From contig CAAGLF010000075.1 of NCBI GenBank assembly GCA_900770705.1, forward strand, positions 1-15,225: a stretch of 15,225 nt of DNA, in the 5' to 3' direction. Both the position numbers and the translations under genes were made by a program. Below, in pieces: positions 1 through 6,987 of this stretch (the first letter of the stretch is position 1; every line of letters starts with the position of its first letter). This DNA comes from Bacteroidaceae bacterium. GTDB taxonomy: Bacteria > Bacteroidota > Bacteroidia > Bacteroidales > Bacteroidaceae. Under the pieces are notes generated by a model. The model was not told the DNA's origin and made no database searches. It worked only from the letters and a program-made list of their open reading frames with translations.

Positions 1-3000
1 CAGGAGGCCGACTGGTTCGATATGGAATGGAAATGGGCCCACAACAGCGGAGGCACCACCTATTCCTACGTCAATACCCCCGTCGGCGACACCAGGGAAG
101 TGGCCCAGCGGCTCTTCGGCAAACACTTCATTCCCCTCACCACGACCGATGGCAGCGACTACTTTGCCTATCGCACGATGGACAACGACCTCAGCCAGCA
201 GTTCAGCCTCTCCGGTTTCCGCGGGCAGACACTCACGTTGCCCTTCAGCATTCCCGATGGGCTGACCGGCAGCTTCTCCGTTGACTTCAACAACGACGGC
301 AACTTCGGCGAGAGCGAAAGCAGCACCTCCAACAGCATTTCCATCCCATCGGGCAGCGCCACGGCCCAGGTAAAGGCCCGACTGGAGCTGAGCGATGGCA
401 CCAATCTGCTGTTCAACGTCATCCTGAAAGACGAAATCACCACAGCACGCACCGTCAGCGTAGCCACGGCAAACGCCGAGCAAGGCACGGCGGCCATCGA
501 AGGCACTGCCGAGACGTCCGTCACCAACACCGACTACGTGACCATCGTGGCTACTCCCGCCGCCGGCTACGACTTCCTAAAATGGACCGACTCCGAGGGC
601 AATCAAGTCAGCACCGACGCCTCCTATACCTACTATGGCGCCGCTGCAGCCACGTTCACCGCCCACTTCATCTTGAACAAATGGGGAACGCCTGCAGAAA
701 ACCTCAGCGACCTGAGCGACATCAAGAGCCACAGCCAATACGTCAAGACCATCACCCTCACCCAATACGGCGATGAGGAGGAACTCTATTCGGCCGCAGC
801 CTGCCCCGAAAAACTCTTCAACACCGTCGGCAAGCAAATTACCGCAGCACCCGGCGGCAGCTTCACCATCAACTGGACCGATGCCGGCGGCCTGCAGTAC
901 ACCAACCTGTCGGCCTACATCGACCTGGATGGCAACGGAGATTTCAATATGACCGACGAACTCCTCGCCGTCAAGGGAAATCATGGTAGCACCAGCAGCG
1001 CAGCATGCAGCGGCCCCCTCACCGTCACCCTGCCCTTCGATATGCCCGAAGGCCTCACCCACCTGCGCCTCCGCTTCGACAGCGCCTGGAAGAACAACTA
1101 CGACGCCACCACCGGCGCCTTCCCCGCCAAAGCCGAACTCAACCGTATGTGCTACGACATACTCGTCAACGTCGAGAGCCCCGCACAGAAGGCAGTCACC
1201 GTCACCGTGCAGAGTGCTAACGCCGAACGCGGCACCGTCGACGCCAACGGCCAGCCCGACACCTTCACCTACCCCGTAGGTCAGCAGATTATCCTCCGTG
1301 CCTACCCCAAGGAGGGCTTCAAGATAGACTACTGGCAAGACCAGAACGGCCGCGTATTGCCCAAGGAATGGATGGAAGAAAACAACATCAAGTTCCTCCC
1401 CTACGACAACGCCACCATCACCGCCGTATTTGCCTACACCAGCTCCCTCACCTACGGCGACTGGTCGTTCGGCTTCGACGAAATCGACGGCAAGGTCTAT
1501 ATCACCGGCATCAACGAAACCGGCAGTACCAACCTCGACCTCACGCAGGCCAACAATATGGGAAAGGAGTTGCTGGGCATTGCCCCGACCACGTTTCAAG
1601 GACTGGGCACATCCCTGACCTCCATTGCCCTGCCCGTCAGCTGCACGGCACTGGACTACTACCTCAACACCTCCTACACCGGTGCAGGCACGCAGAACGC
1701 GCTCCTCACTCCCGATACTGCCATCCCCGCCACATCGCCCTGGCAACTCATCCTGAGCGCCACCACGGAGGGCACGTCCTTCAACGATTACGGCTCCTGC
1801 CTGCTGGCCACCGGAAGCAACTCCTTCGCCAACGACTACACCAAAGGCTTCCAACTCTACTGGGCTAAGGCCGGCACACTGACAGCCAAGATAAACGGCT
1901 ATACCGAAAACAAGTTCTCCACCGCCGCCACCAGCCGCTTCACCATCCTCATCAACAACTACGGCAACGGCACCGTCAGCGTCACACTCTATGCCGACGA
2001 CAAGGCGGCAGAGACCAAGACCTTCAGCGGCGTCACCTTCGCCAACATCACCACCCTCTCCCACTCCCTGCCGGCCGGTATCAACGTGACGCGGCTCTTC
2101 ATCAGCGACCCCACCCTCCACAGCAAGCCCTTCAGCGGATGTGGCGCCATCGAGCAATACGCCGTGGCCCCCGGAAATGAATGGTACACCGCCGTCGACG
2201 GCAACCTCTGCAGCCAGCCCCTTGGGAACCTGCTGGTCTACGCCGAGGGGAAACTCTACCAGCGCGCCTACACCCTGCAAAACGCCGCCGACGACCAGTA
2301 TGCCACCACCAATCCTCCCGCCGACGCCTCCGGTACCATCATCGCCACCGGCGGCAACGGAGCCGAGCGCGTAGTCTACACCCAATCCCAGCTCAGCCCC
2401 GCCACTCTCGTCCGCCTGGCCAAGGTGAGCGGAAAGACCGAAATCTACCACCTCAACTCCGCTGGCTACTACGGCGGAAAGTCCGATTCGGGCGGAGCCG
2501 GCCAGCAGATAGAGACGCTGCAGAATCCCGCCTGGGCCGGCGACTACACCCTGAGCCTGCGCAGCGAGTTCGACGATGAGCTCAAAGCCGAAGTCGCCCT
2601 CGCCTGCAACGGTTTCTACCTCTCCGGCAACGACAGCAAGTTCACGCTCTCCGCCACGGCACCCGCCGAGGCCAATGCCTCCGTATGGCAGCTGCAGGAA
2701 GTGCAAAGTTTGCCCGTCAGCGTCAGCGAAGCCCTCTGGACAGCCGTCTGCCTGCCCGTCGACGTAGCAGTGCCCACGGCAGAACAAGCCACCGTCTACA
2801 TCGTATCCGAGGCCGATGCCACCACGCTGCAGCTCGAAGCCGTGGCCCCCGGCACTTTGCTGAAAGCTGGCGAAGGCTTCCTCGTGGAAACCACCGCCGC
2901 CGGCACCGTCGATTTCGCCGTTTCCTACACGTCCGAGGCCACCTCCCTGCCCGGCAATCTGCTCAGCGGTGCCACCGCACGGCGCACCGGTCTCGAGGCC

Positions 3001-3276
3001 GAAACCTTCTACGGACTGGGCAACAAAGACGGCATAGGTTTCTACCTCTCCACCGGAACTGCCGTACCCGCCAACAAGGCCTATCTGCTCAAGAGCCGGG
3101 TGGGCACCAACGCCGCTCCAGCCCTGCTCTTCACCGGCGGCAACATCACCGGCCTGCAGCCCATCACGGACGAAAGCGCAGCGCCCATCTACTACGACCT
3201 CCACGGCCGCCGCGTGCTCTACCCCACCACCGGCCTCTACATCACCGGCGAAGGCCGCAAAGTATATGTCAGATAA
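1..3276 (+). CDS. Large secreted multidomain surface protein, 5' end missing (GEVED, InlB-like, BspA-type LRR, lectin-like)
   Basis: The frame is open at base 1, so the gene starts upstream; M at 22 is probably internal. Residues below count from that M. Two GEVED-like segments carry Asp/Asn-Gly turns (SVDFNNDGNFGE at 86-97; AYIDLDGNGDF in the segment 277-385). Each is followed by an InlB-type repeat of the form GYDFLKW / GFKIDYW (about 144-216 and 391-472). Residues 484-549 look like a BspA-type leucine-rich repeat, about 573-693 like a jelly-roll lectin fold, and 698-747 like a second LRR (GCGAIEQYAVAPGN). The last 32 residues (YDLHGRR, then GLYITGEGRKVYVR) match the C-terminal ending of many Bacteroidales secreted proteins and resemble a type IX sorting domain. 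No catalytic domain is visible; one could lie upstream. Binding of glycans or host molecules at the cell surface is inferred. The DNA looks more GC-rich than the atp genes. Family membership is fairly clear, the substrate unknown. Confidence 0.8.
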   Translation, partial: QEADWFDMEWKWAHNSGGTTYSYVNTPVGDTREVAQRLFGKHFIPLTTTDGSDYFAYRTMDNDLSQQFSLSGFRGQTLTLPFSIPDGLTGSFSVDFNNDGNFGESESSTSNSISIPSGSATAQVKARLELSDGTNLLFNVILKDEITTARTVSVATANAEQGTAAIEGTAETSVTNTDYVTIVATPAAGYDFLKWTDSEGNQVSTDASYTYYGAAAATFTAHFILNKWGTPAENLSDLSDIKSHSQYVKTITLTQYGDEEELYSAAACPEKLFNTVGKQITAAPGGSFTINWTDAGGLQYTNLSAYIDLDGNGDFNMTDELLAVKGNHGSTSSAACSGPLTVTLPFDMPEGLTHLRLRFDSAWKNNYDATTGAFPAKAELNRMCYDILVNVESPAQKAVTVTVQSANAERGTVDANGQPDTFTYPVGQQIILRAYPKEGFKIDYWQDQNGRVLPKEWMEENNIKFLPYDNATITAVFAYTSSLTYGDWSFGFDEIDGKVYITGINETGSTNLDLTQANNMGKELLGIAPTTFQGLGTSLTSIALPVSCTALDYYLNTSYTGAGTQNALLTPDTAIPATSPWQLILSATTEGTSFNDYGSCLLATGSNSFANDYTKGFQLYWAKAGTLTAKINGYTENKFSTAATSRFTILINNYGNGTVSVTLYADDKAAETKTFSGVTFANITTLSHSLPAGINVTRLFISDPTLHSKPFSGCGAIEQYAVAPGNEWYTAVDGNLCSQPLGNLLVYAEGKLYQRAYTLQNAADDQYATTNPPADASGTIIATGGNGAERVVYTQSQLSPATLVRLAKVSGKTEIYHLNSAGYYGGKSDSGGAGQQIETLQNPAWAGDYTLSLRSEFDDELKAEVALACNGFYLSGNDSKFTLSATAPAEANASVWQLQEVQSLPVSVSEALWTAVCLPVDVAVPTAEQATVYIVSEADATTLQLEAVAPGTLLKAGEGFLVETTAAGTVDFAVSYTSEATSLPGNLLSGATARRTGLEAETFYGLGNKDGIGFYLSTGTAVPANKAYLLKSRVGTNAAPALLFTGGNITGLQPITDESAAPIYYDLHGRRVLYPTTGLYITGEGRKVYVR

Positions 3277-3292
3277 AATAACACTTTCCCCT

Positions 3293-3472
3293 ATGCACAA
3301 ATACATCCCTCCCCACCTCACCCTCATCCGGTTAGAAACCAGCGGACACCTGCTTGCAGGCAGTATGAAAGTAGGCGACGGCTCCTACAAGTTCAACGAC
3401 GGAAACGACGAGTCCGACTGGCTCAGCACCCAGCGCGAGAACAACGCCCCCACCTCCATTTGGGAAGAATAA
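3293..3472 (+). CDS. Small Bacteroidales peptide with a LLAGS motif, function unknown
   Basis: This 59-residue product begins MHKYIPPHLTLIRLE, then reads SGHLLAGSMKVGDG and ends in an acidic, Asn/Asp/Trp-rich tail (SIWEE). From memory, many Bacteroidales carry short genes of this layout: a basic start with a Pro, an I-x-L-E strand, an (L)LA(G/A)S motif and a polar tail, often next to genes for secreted proteins. Their role is not known to me. The start at 3293 lies 16 nt after the large upstream gene in an A-rich stretch. An in-frame ATG at 3266 would add nine residues and overlap that gene by 11 nt; I prefer 3293. There is no clear signal peptide or membrane helix. Co-transcription with the upstream gene is inferred from spacing. 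Confidence 0.55.
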   Translation: MHKYIPPHLTLIRLETSGHLLAGSMKVGDGSYKFNDGNDESDWLSTQRENNAPTSIWEE

Positions 3473-3554
3473 GGCAAACACCGTGCAGAACCCAGCATTA
3501 CGCGGCGTAGCGCCCAACCATCCCCCAGCTTTTCATACCCCTATCCACAGACCG

Positions 3555-3941
3555 ATGGACATAGAATCCCTGAGAGCCTACTGCCTCTCCCTGCCGCAGG
3601 CCACGGAATACTTTCCCTTCGACGAGACCACGCTGGCCTTCCGCGTGGCCGGCAAGATATTCGCGATGATCGACCTCGAAGACACCAGCTGGTTCGTGCT
3701 GAAGTGCCAGCCCGACTATGCCATCCGGCTGCGCGACCGCTACGCTGAAATCAGCGGCGCCTGGCACATGAACAAGCGCTACTGGAACCAGCTCAATCTC
3801 CGCGGTTCCCTGCCCCGCCCGCTCGTCTGCCACCTCATCTGCCACAGCTACAACGAAGTGCAGGCCCATCTGCCCCGCAAGCAGCGGCAGGCGCTGCAGC
3901 TGCAAGCCCTGGAGTCCGGGATATGCCCGGTCGGGGATTAG
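3555..3941 (+). CDS. MmcQ/YjbR family protein
   Basis: The 128-residue product is a single small domain of the MmcQ/YjbR family (CyaY-like fold), whose members are usually 110-125 residues. Recognisable marks are the opening MDIESLRAYCLSLPQATEYFPF, FRVAGKIFAMIDL (about 29-41), the MNKRYWNQ segment (about 72-79) that family members carry as NKxHW, and the SYNEVQAHLPRKQR end. The family has been proposed to bind DNA but has no settled biochemical role. The start at 3555 gives the typical N terminus; the frame is open back to 3483, but those residues do not look like this family. It lies 82 nt after the small peptide gene and just before a terminator-like hairpin, so it may end that transcript. 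Product family is confident, function unknown. Confidence 0.85.
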   Translation: MDIESLRAYCLSLPQATEYFPFDETTLAFRVAGKIFAMIDLEDTSWFVLKCQPDYAIRLRDRYAEISGAWHMNKRYWNQLNLRGSLPRPLVCHLICHSYNEVQAHLPRKQRQALQLQALESGICPVGD

Positions 3942-4017
3942 AGAGAGGGCCGGCCTGCGCCGAATATCTCTGCACCCACACACCGAACTCCGCCACATCA
4001 ACTCCAAAATCACCACA

Positions 4018-4063
4018 GAAGAAAGGCGTGCTACATCCGTTTGGATGCGGTACGCCCTTCTTT
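4018..4063. terminator. Long hairpin, probable (bidirectional) terminator after the MmcQ/YjbR gene
   Basis: The left arm 4018-4038 pairs with the right arm 4043-4063 around a GTTT loop, with only two mismatches and two G-T pairs. The core is GGCG/CGCC and CATCC/GGATG. The outer part pairs an A-rich left arm with a T-rich right arm (CTTCTTT). The T-tract after the stem is short, so efficiency is uncertain, but it stands 77 nt after the gene stop where a terminator is expected. Confidence 0.6.
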
Positions 4064-4067
4064 CATC

Positions 4068-4160
4068 TGTTCCCCCGCACAGAACAAAATGTTCCCCGCA
4101 CGGAACAAAATGTTCCTCCGCACGGAACAAAATGTTCCTCCGCACGAAAACACGATGTTT
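4068..4160. repeat. Tandem array of 15-bp palindromes at 21-22 bp spacing
   Basis: Three copies of an inverted repeat of the form (A/G)GAACA-AAA-TGTTCC lie at 4081-4095, 4102-4116 and 4124-4138, separated by linkers of 6-7 bp (CCGCAC, TCCGCAC). A half copy (TGTTCC, 4068-4073) precedes them and a decayed copy (about 4146-4160) follows. Besides each palindrome folding on itself with a 3-nt loop, TGTTCC of one copy can pair with GGAACA of the next across the 6-7 nt linker. The array sits between a terminator-like hairpin and the promoter of the next gene. It could be an operator array, an RNA structure or a simple local duplication; I cannot decide. Confidence 0.85.
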
Positions 4161-4251
4161 TTCCTATTAAAACAGCTGCAAAAAGCCGTTCAATACATAC
4201 TTACATATTTAATTTTTCCGAATAAAGCCCCCAACGGGTAAAACATTTTAG

Positions 4252-4259
4252 TAATTTTG
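4252..4259 (+). promoter_or_regulatory. Promoter -7 box of the Cys-rich protein gene
   Basis: TAATTTTG matches the Bacteroidetes -7 consensus TAnnTTTG and lies about 50 nt before the ATG at 4310, in an AT-rich stretch. No clear TTTG is seen at the -33 position, so this is a one-box match. Confidence 0.5.
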
Positions 4260-4309
4260 CCACGAAGGATACCTTGAATTAAACATCCCTTAAACATTTC
4301 CATATTATT

Positions 4310-5176
4310 ATGAAACGCAAAATCCTGCTTCTGTTGGTATGCATATTTGCCTCTATGCAACTCTATGCCGACCATTGTCCCAAATGCAAGGGCAGTGGGC
4401 GCTTTGTCGTATTTCCCCAAGTAAGTAATTATGGAGCCCGGGAAACCAGAAAACTCTGTCCCATCTGCAGGCAATACGTATATAGCGGGCACACAGAGCA
4501 GTGTGACCTATGTGGCGGAACAGGGCAAAGGAACAGGCGCGTGAGCCGCAGCGAGACACAGGCCCAGCAAAGTACAGACGGACTCTGGGCCTACCTGACA
4601 CCCGATGAGTACGCAACCGTAATGAGCCTCTTCGAATCGCTGAAAGGTCACCCCGAAACGCAGAACTGCCTCTCCTGCCAAGGCAGCGGACGCTGCAAAC
4701 TCTGCGGAGGGTATGTCAACTTCGACCCCGACATCACTCCTTGCCTGGCTTGCAGCGGTACAGGGAAGTGTGGCGCATGCTATGGAAGCGGAACAGGGCA
4801 GACCGTATGGGTAGAACCTTCGAACAAGGATCAGATCGTAGCCAACATCAAACTATTCACCGACCGGGCACGCGCCCGAATGAATGCTGAAACGCAAAAC
4901 ATCGACGTGGAAGAATGGGGCGGCAACTTCGACAGCGAGGACTCCGCGCGCGAAGCAGCATTCATACACAAGGCCGAAAAGCCAACTACAAGATACGCCA
5001 AGACCAAAACCACCTCAACCCCCAAAGTCAAAAAGAAAGTACGAAAATTATCTAAGATGGACAAAATCCGGCTAATCGTGAAAAACGGTGGCAGAAAGCT
5101 TCGGGACAACTGGTGGATAATACTTTTTTCATGTTTTGTAGCCTGGATTATCTACAAAGTAATTGACGAACTGTAA
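4310..5176 (+). CDS. Exported or membrane protein with seven CxxC (DnaJ-type zinc) motifs
   Basis: The 288-residue product starts with a signal peptide-like segment (MKRKILLLLVCIFASMQLYA, cut likely after residue 20). CxxC pairs follow at 23/26, 50/53, 65/68, 120/123, 129/132, 145/148 and 154/157. Five of them have the CxxCxGxG form of the DnaJ zinc domain (23, 65, 120, 145, 154). They form two groups: three pairs at 23-72 and four pairs at 120-161. No J domain is present. Residues 238-265 are strongly basic and 268-284 form a membrane helix (NWWIILFSCFVAWIIYKVI). Such zinc domains usually bind proteins and help fold them; a folding or scaffold role at the envelope is inferred. A promoter box precedes the gene and hairpins follow it, so it may be transcribed alone. 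The specific family is not recognised. Confidence 0.75.
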   Translation: MKRKILLLLVCIFASMQLYADHCPKCKGSGRFVVFPQVSNYGARETRKLCPICRQYVYSGHTEQCDLCGGTGQRNRRVSRSETQAQQSTDGLWAYLTPDEYATVMSLFESLKGHPETQNCLSCQGSGRCKLCGGYVNFDPDITPCLACSGTGKCGACYGSGTGQTVWVEPSNKDQIVANIKLFTDRARARMNAETQNIDVEEWGGNFDSEDSAREAAFIHKAEKPTTRYAKTKTTSTPKVKKKVRKLSKMDKIRLIVKNGGRKLRDNWWIILFSCFVAWIIYKVIDEL

Positions 5177-5178
5177 TC

Positions 5179-5227
5179 TATGCCCCGACAAGGCATATTT
5201 GCGGGCCATTTTCCTCGGAAAAACGGC
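5179..5227 (+). terminator. Two small hairpins after the Cys-rich gene, possible terminator
   Basis: Three bases after the stop codon, TATGCC (5179-5184) pairs with GGCATA (5192-5197) around a 7-nt loop, followed by only three T. A second hairpin pairs 5205-5213 with 5218-5227 (GCC/GGC and TTTTC/GAAAA with a mismatch and a bulge). A T-run follows further on, at 5249-5253. Neither is a textbook terminator. The rest of the gap up to the tRNA holds the promoter at 5276-5307 and no gene. Confidence 0.35.
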
Positions 5228-5275
5228 GATACTGGTCTTTTCGGTATGTTTTTGTAAAAATAATTGGGCCGGCAC

Positions 5276-5307
5276 TTTGGCCGGTCTGCAGAAATGTGCT
5301 ACATTTG
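5276..5307 (+). promoter_or_regulatory. Bacteroides-type promoter of tRNA-Gly (and perhaps nhaD)
   Basis: TTTG at 5276-5279 and TACATTTG at 5300-5307 are separated by 20 nt. This fits the Bacteroidetes primary sigma factor pattern (TTTG, 19-21 nt, TAnnTTTG). Transcription would start near 5313, about 60 nt before the tRNA. The -33 box lies inside a small inverted repeat (CCGGC-ACTTTG-GCCGG). Confidence 0.75.
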
Positions 5308-5374
5308 CACGGCCGGAATGGGAAAGCGAAGGGCGTATGCGCCATCGCCCCCACACACAGGGAAAATATATGCC

Positions 5375-5447
5375 GCGGTAGTAGCTCAGTTGGTAGAGCA
5401 TTGGCTTCCCAAGCCAAGGGTCGCGAGTTCGAGCCTCGTCTACCGCT
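5375..5447 (+). tRNA. tRNA-Gly (anticodon CCC)
   Basis: A full cloverleaf can be read. The acceptor arms GCGGTAG (5375-5381) and CTACCGC (5440-5446) pair perfectly. The anticodon stem is TTGGC/GCCAA around TTCCCAA, with anticodon CCC at 5408-5410 reading GGG. The T arm is GCGAG-TTCGAGC-CTCGT. The discriminator base T5447 is usual for glycine tRNAs. The 3' CCA is not encoded (CCT follows), so it must be added by the nucleotidyltransferase. Confidence 0.95.
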
Positions 5448-5487
5448 CCTTTTGTCCCCCTTTCTGTCTCTCAATTCACATTTGCCA

Positions 5488-6888
5488 ATGGTAACCGCCG
5501 TCATCGTCTCGATAGTTCTGATGGGCTTCCTGCTGATTGCCACGGAGCTCTTCAACCGTATGAACAAGGCTGCCGTGGCGATGTTTGTGGGCGTGACGTG
5601 CTGGCTGCTCTACATCTGCTTCGGACTCGACTTCGTGACGAGCGAGCACGCAGCGGAATTTGCCAATTTCGTCAAGCAGAGTGAGGGGGAAGCACTTACG
5701 GGCGTGAAAGCCTTCATCGCACAGAATGTTTTTGCCCACTATGTGGTGGGCGTCAGCCAGATTATCCTTTTTCTTATCGCCACAATGAGCATCGTCGAGG
5801 TGCTCAACAACAATGGTTGCTTCGACTTCGTGTCGGAGTGGCTCACCACAGCTTCGCCCCGAGGCTTCCTGTGGCGCCTGGCTGGCATAACATTCCTACT
5901 CTCGGCCAACCTCGACAACCTGCTCACCGTCTGCATGATGCTCACCGTCGTACATTCGCTGGTGGCCGACAGCGGGCTGCGACGCACGTATGGAAGCGCC
6001 GTAGTGGTGGCAGCGGCATGCGGAGGCGCCTTCACGGTGATAGGCGATGCCTCGACACTCGTGATGTGGGTGAACGGACTGATCACGCCCACGGCCTTCT
6101 CGGCCAAGCTCATACTCCCCTGCATGGCGGCTGCCGGCGTGACGCTGGCGCTGCTGGGACGACGGCTGCCCCGACGGCTGCCGCTGGTGAGAGTGGCACC
6201 GCCCTATCGTGGCGACGACACCGTACTGAACCGCTGGCAACGAATGCTGCTGCTCGTGGTGGGCGTAGGAGGCCTATGGTTCATACCCACCTTCCACAGA
6301 CTAACCCTGCTGCCACCGTTTCTCGGCGCACTCTGCGTGCTGGCACTGCTCTGGATTGTCAACGAGCTGTGCAACCGCTCCCTGCTGGGCAGTGACCAAA
6401 TGGTGCGGAAGCGTCAGCCGATGGCCCTGCAATATGCCAATATGCAGCACTTGCTCTTCTTTATCGGAATCTCGCTGGCAATGGGTGCCGTGAAGGAAAC
6501 CGGCGCACTGAAAGGCTTGATGGTGTGGTGGACAGACTACGTGAGCAACATCTACATCGTTTCGGCCGCAGCCGGCCTCTGCGCTGCTGCATTCAACAAT
6601 GTGGCCACCGTGCTGGCAGACGTCAACATCTTTGCCCAGGAACTGGTGCCGCGCAATGCCGCCTTTACAGGCTATCTGGCAGAGAACGGCGACTTCTGGC
6701 CGCTGCTGAGCCTCTCTACCGCTATGGGAAGCTGCTGCCTGACCATCGGCAGCTTCGGCGGATTCTCCCTGATGCGTATGGAAGACGTCAGCTTCGGCTG
6801 GTACATACGCCACGTGACGCCCAAGGTGCTGGCCGGCTGGGCCGCCGGCGTTCTCGTGTTCGCCCTCAGCGGATGGCTGGCTGCCTGA
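5488..6888 (+). CDS. nhaD: NhaD-type Na+/H+ antiporter
   Basis: This 466-residue polytopic membrane protein with roughly 11-12 hydrophobic segments belongs to the ArsB/NhaD (ion transporter) superfamily; NhaD proteins extrude Na+ or Li+ in exchange for protons at the inner membrane. Recognisable marks are the NhaD-like start (residues 1-45), an N-L-D-N-L motif at 141-145 within a helix, GGAFTVIGDASTLVMW at 179-194 (family form GGxxxPIGDxTT), and AFNNVATVLADVN from 368. The start at 5488 gives the family N terminus; the frame is open further upstream only because it runs through the tRNA gene, which cannot be coding. No promoter consensus is seen in the 40 nt after the tRNA, so read-through from the tRNA promoter is possible. 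It may link Na+ and H+ gradients with the ATP synthase encoded downstream. A related SLC13-like permease is the alternative. Confidence 0.8.
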   Translation: MVTAVIVSIVLMGFLLIATELFNRMNKAAVAMFVGVTCWLLYICFGLDFVTSEHAAEFANFVKQSEGEALTGVKAFIAQNVFAHYVVGVSQIILFLIATMSIVEVLNNNGCFDFVSEWLTTASPRGFLWRLAGITFLLSANLDNLLTVCMMLTVVHSLVADSGLRRTYGSAVVVAAACGGAFTVIGDASTLVMWVNGLITPTAFSAKLILPCMAAAGVTLALLGRRLPRRLPLVRVAPPYRGDDTVLNRWQRMLLLVVGVGGLWFIPTFHRLTLLPPFLGALCVLALLWIVNELCNRSLLGSDQMVRKRQPMALQYANMQHLLFFIGISLAMGAVKETGALKGLMVWWTDYVSNIYIVSAAAGLCAAAFNNVATVLADVNIFAQELVPRNAAFTGYLAENGDFWPLLSLSTAMGSCCLTIGSFGGFSLMRMEDVSFGWYIRHVTPKVLAGWAAGVLVFALSGWLAA

Positions 6889-6987
6889 CGCAAACAGCAA
6901 TCGATATGCATAAACCTAATGTGCTTCACACACGAGGAAACTGATATACGACAACACAAAACAGACAACTATAAATACAGACTGACT

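Noticed and set aside
577..3327. A 916-codon open frame on the minus strand
   Set aside because: It lies wholly opposite the large secreted-protein gene and is Gly/Val/Ala/Glu-rich without domain patterns, as expected when a GC-rich gene with few T/A third bases is read backwards. The plus-strand protein has clear repeated domains.
4068..4160. CRISPR array
   Set aside because: The units are 21-22 bp with only 6-7 bp between palindromes, and the linkers are the same sequence, so there are no unique spacers; no cas genes are near.
3923..4225. A 100-codon plus-strand frame covering the palindrome array
   Set aside because: It runs through the terminator-like hairpin, and its apparent peptide repeat loses register because the unit length changes from 21 to 22 bp; the start lies inside the MmcQ/YjbR gene.
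5296..5487. Upstream extension of the antiporter gene to 5296
   Set aside because: The added frame would translate the tRNA-Gly gene and part of its promoter; the family N terminus begins at the ATG at 5488.
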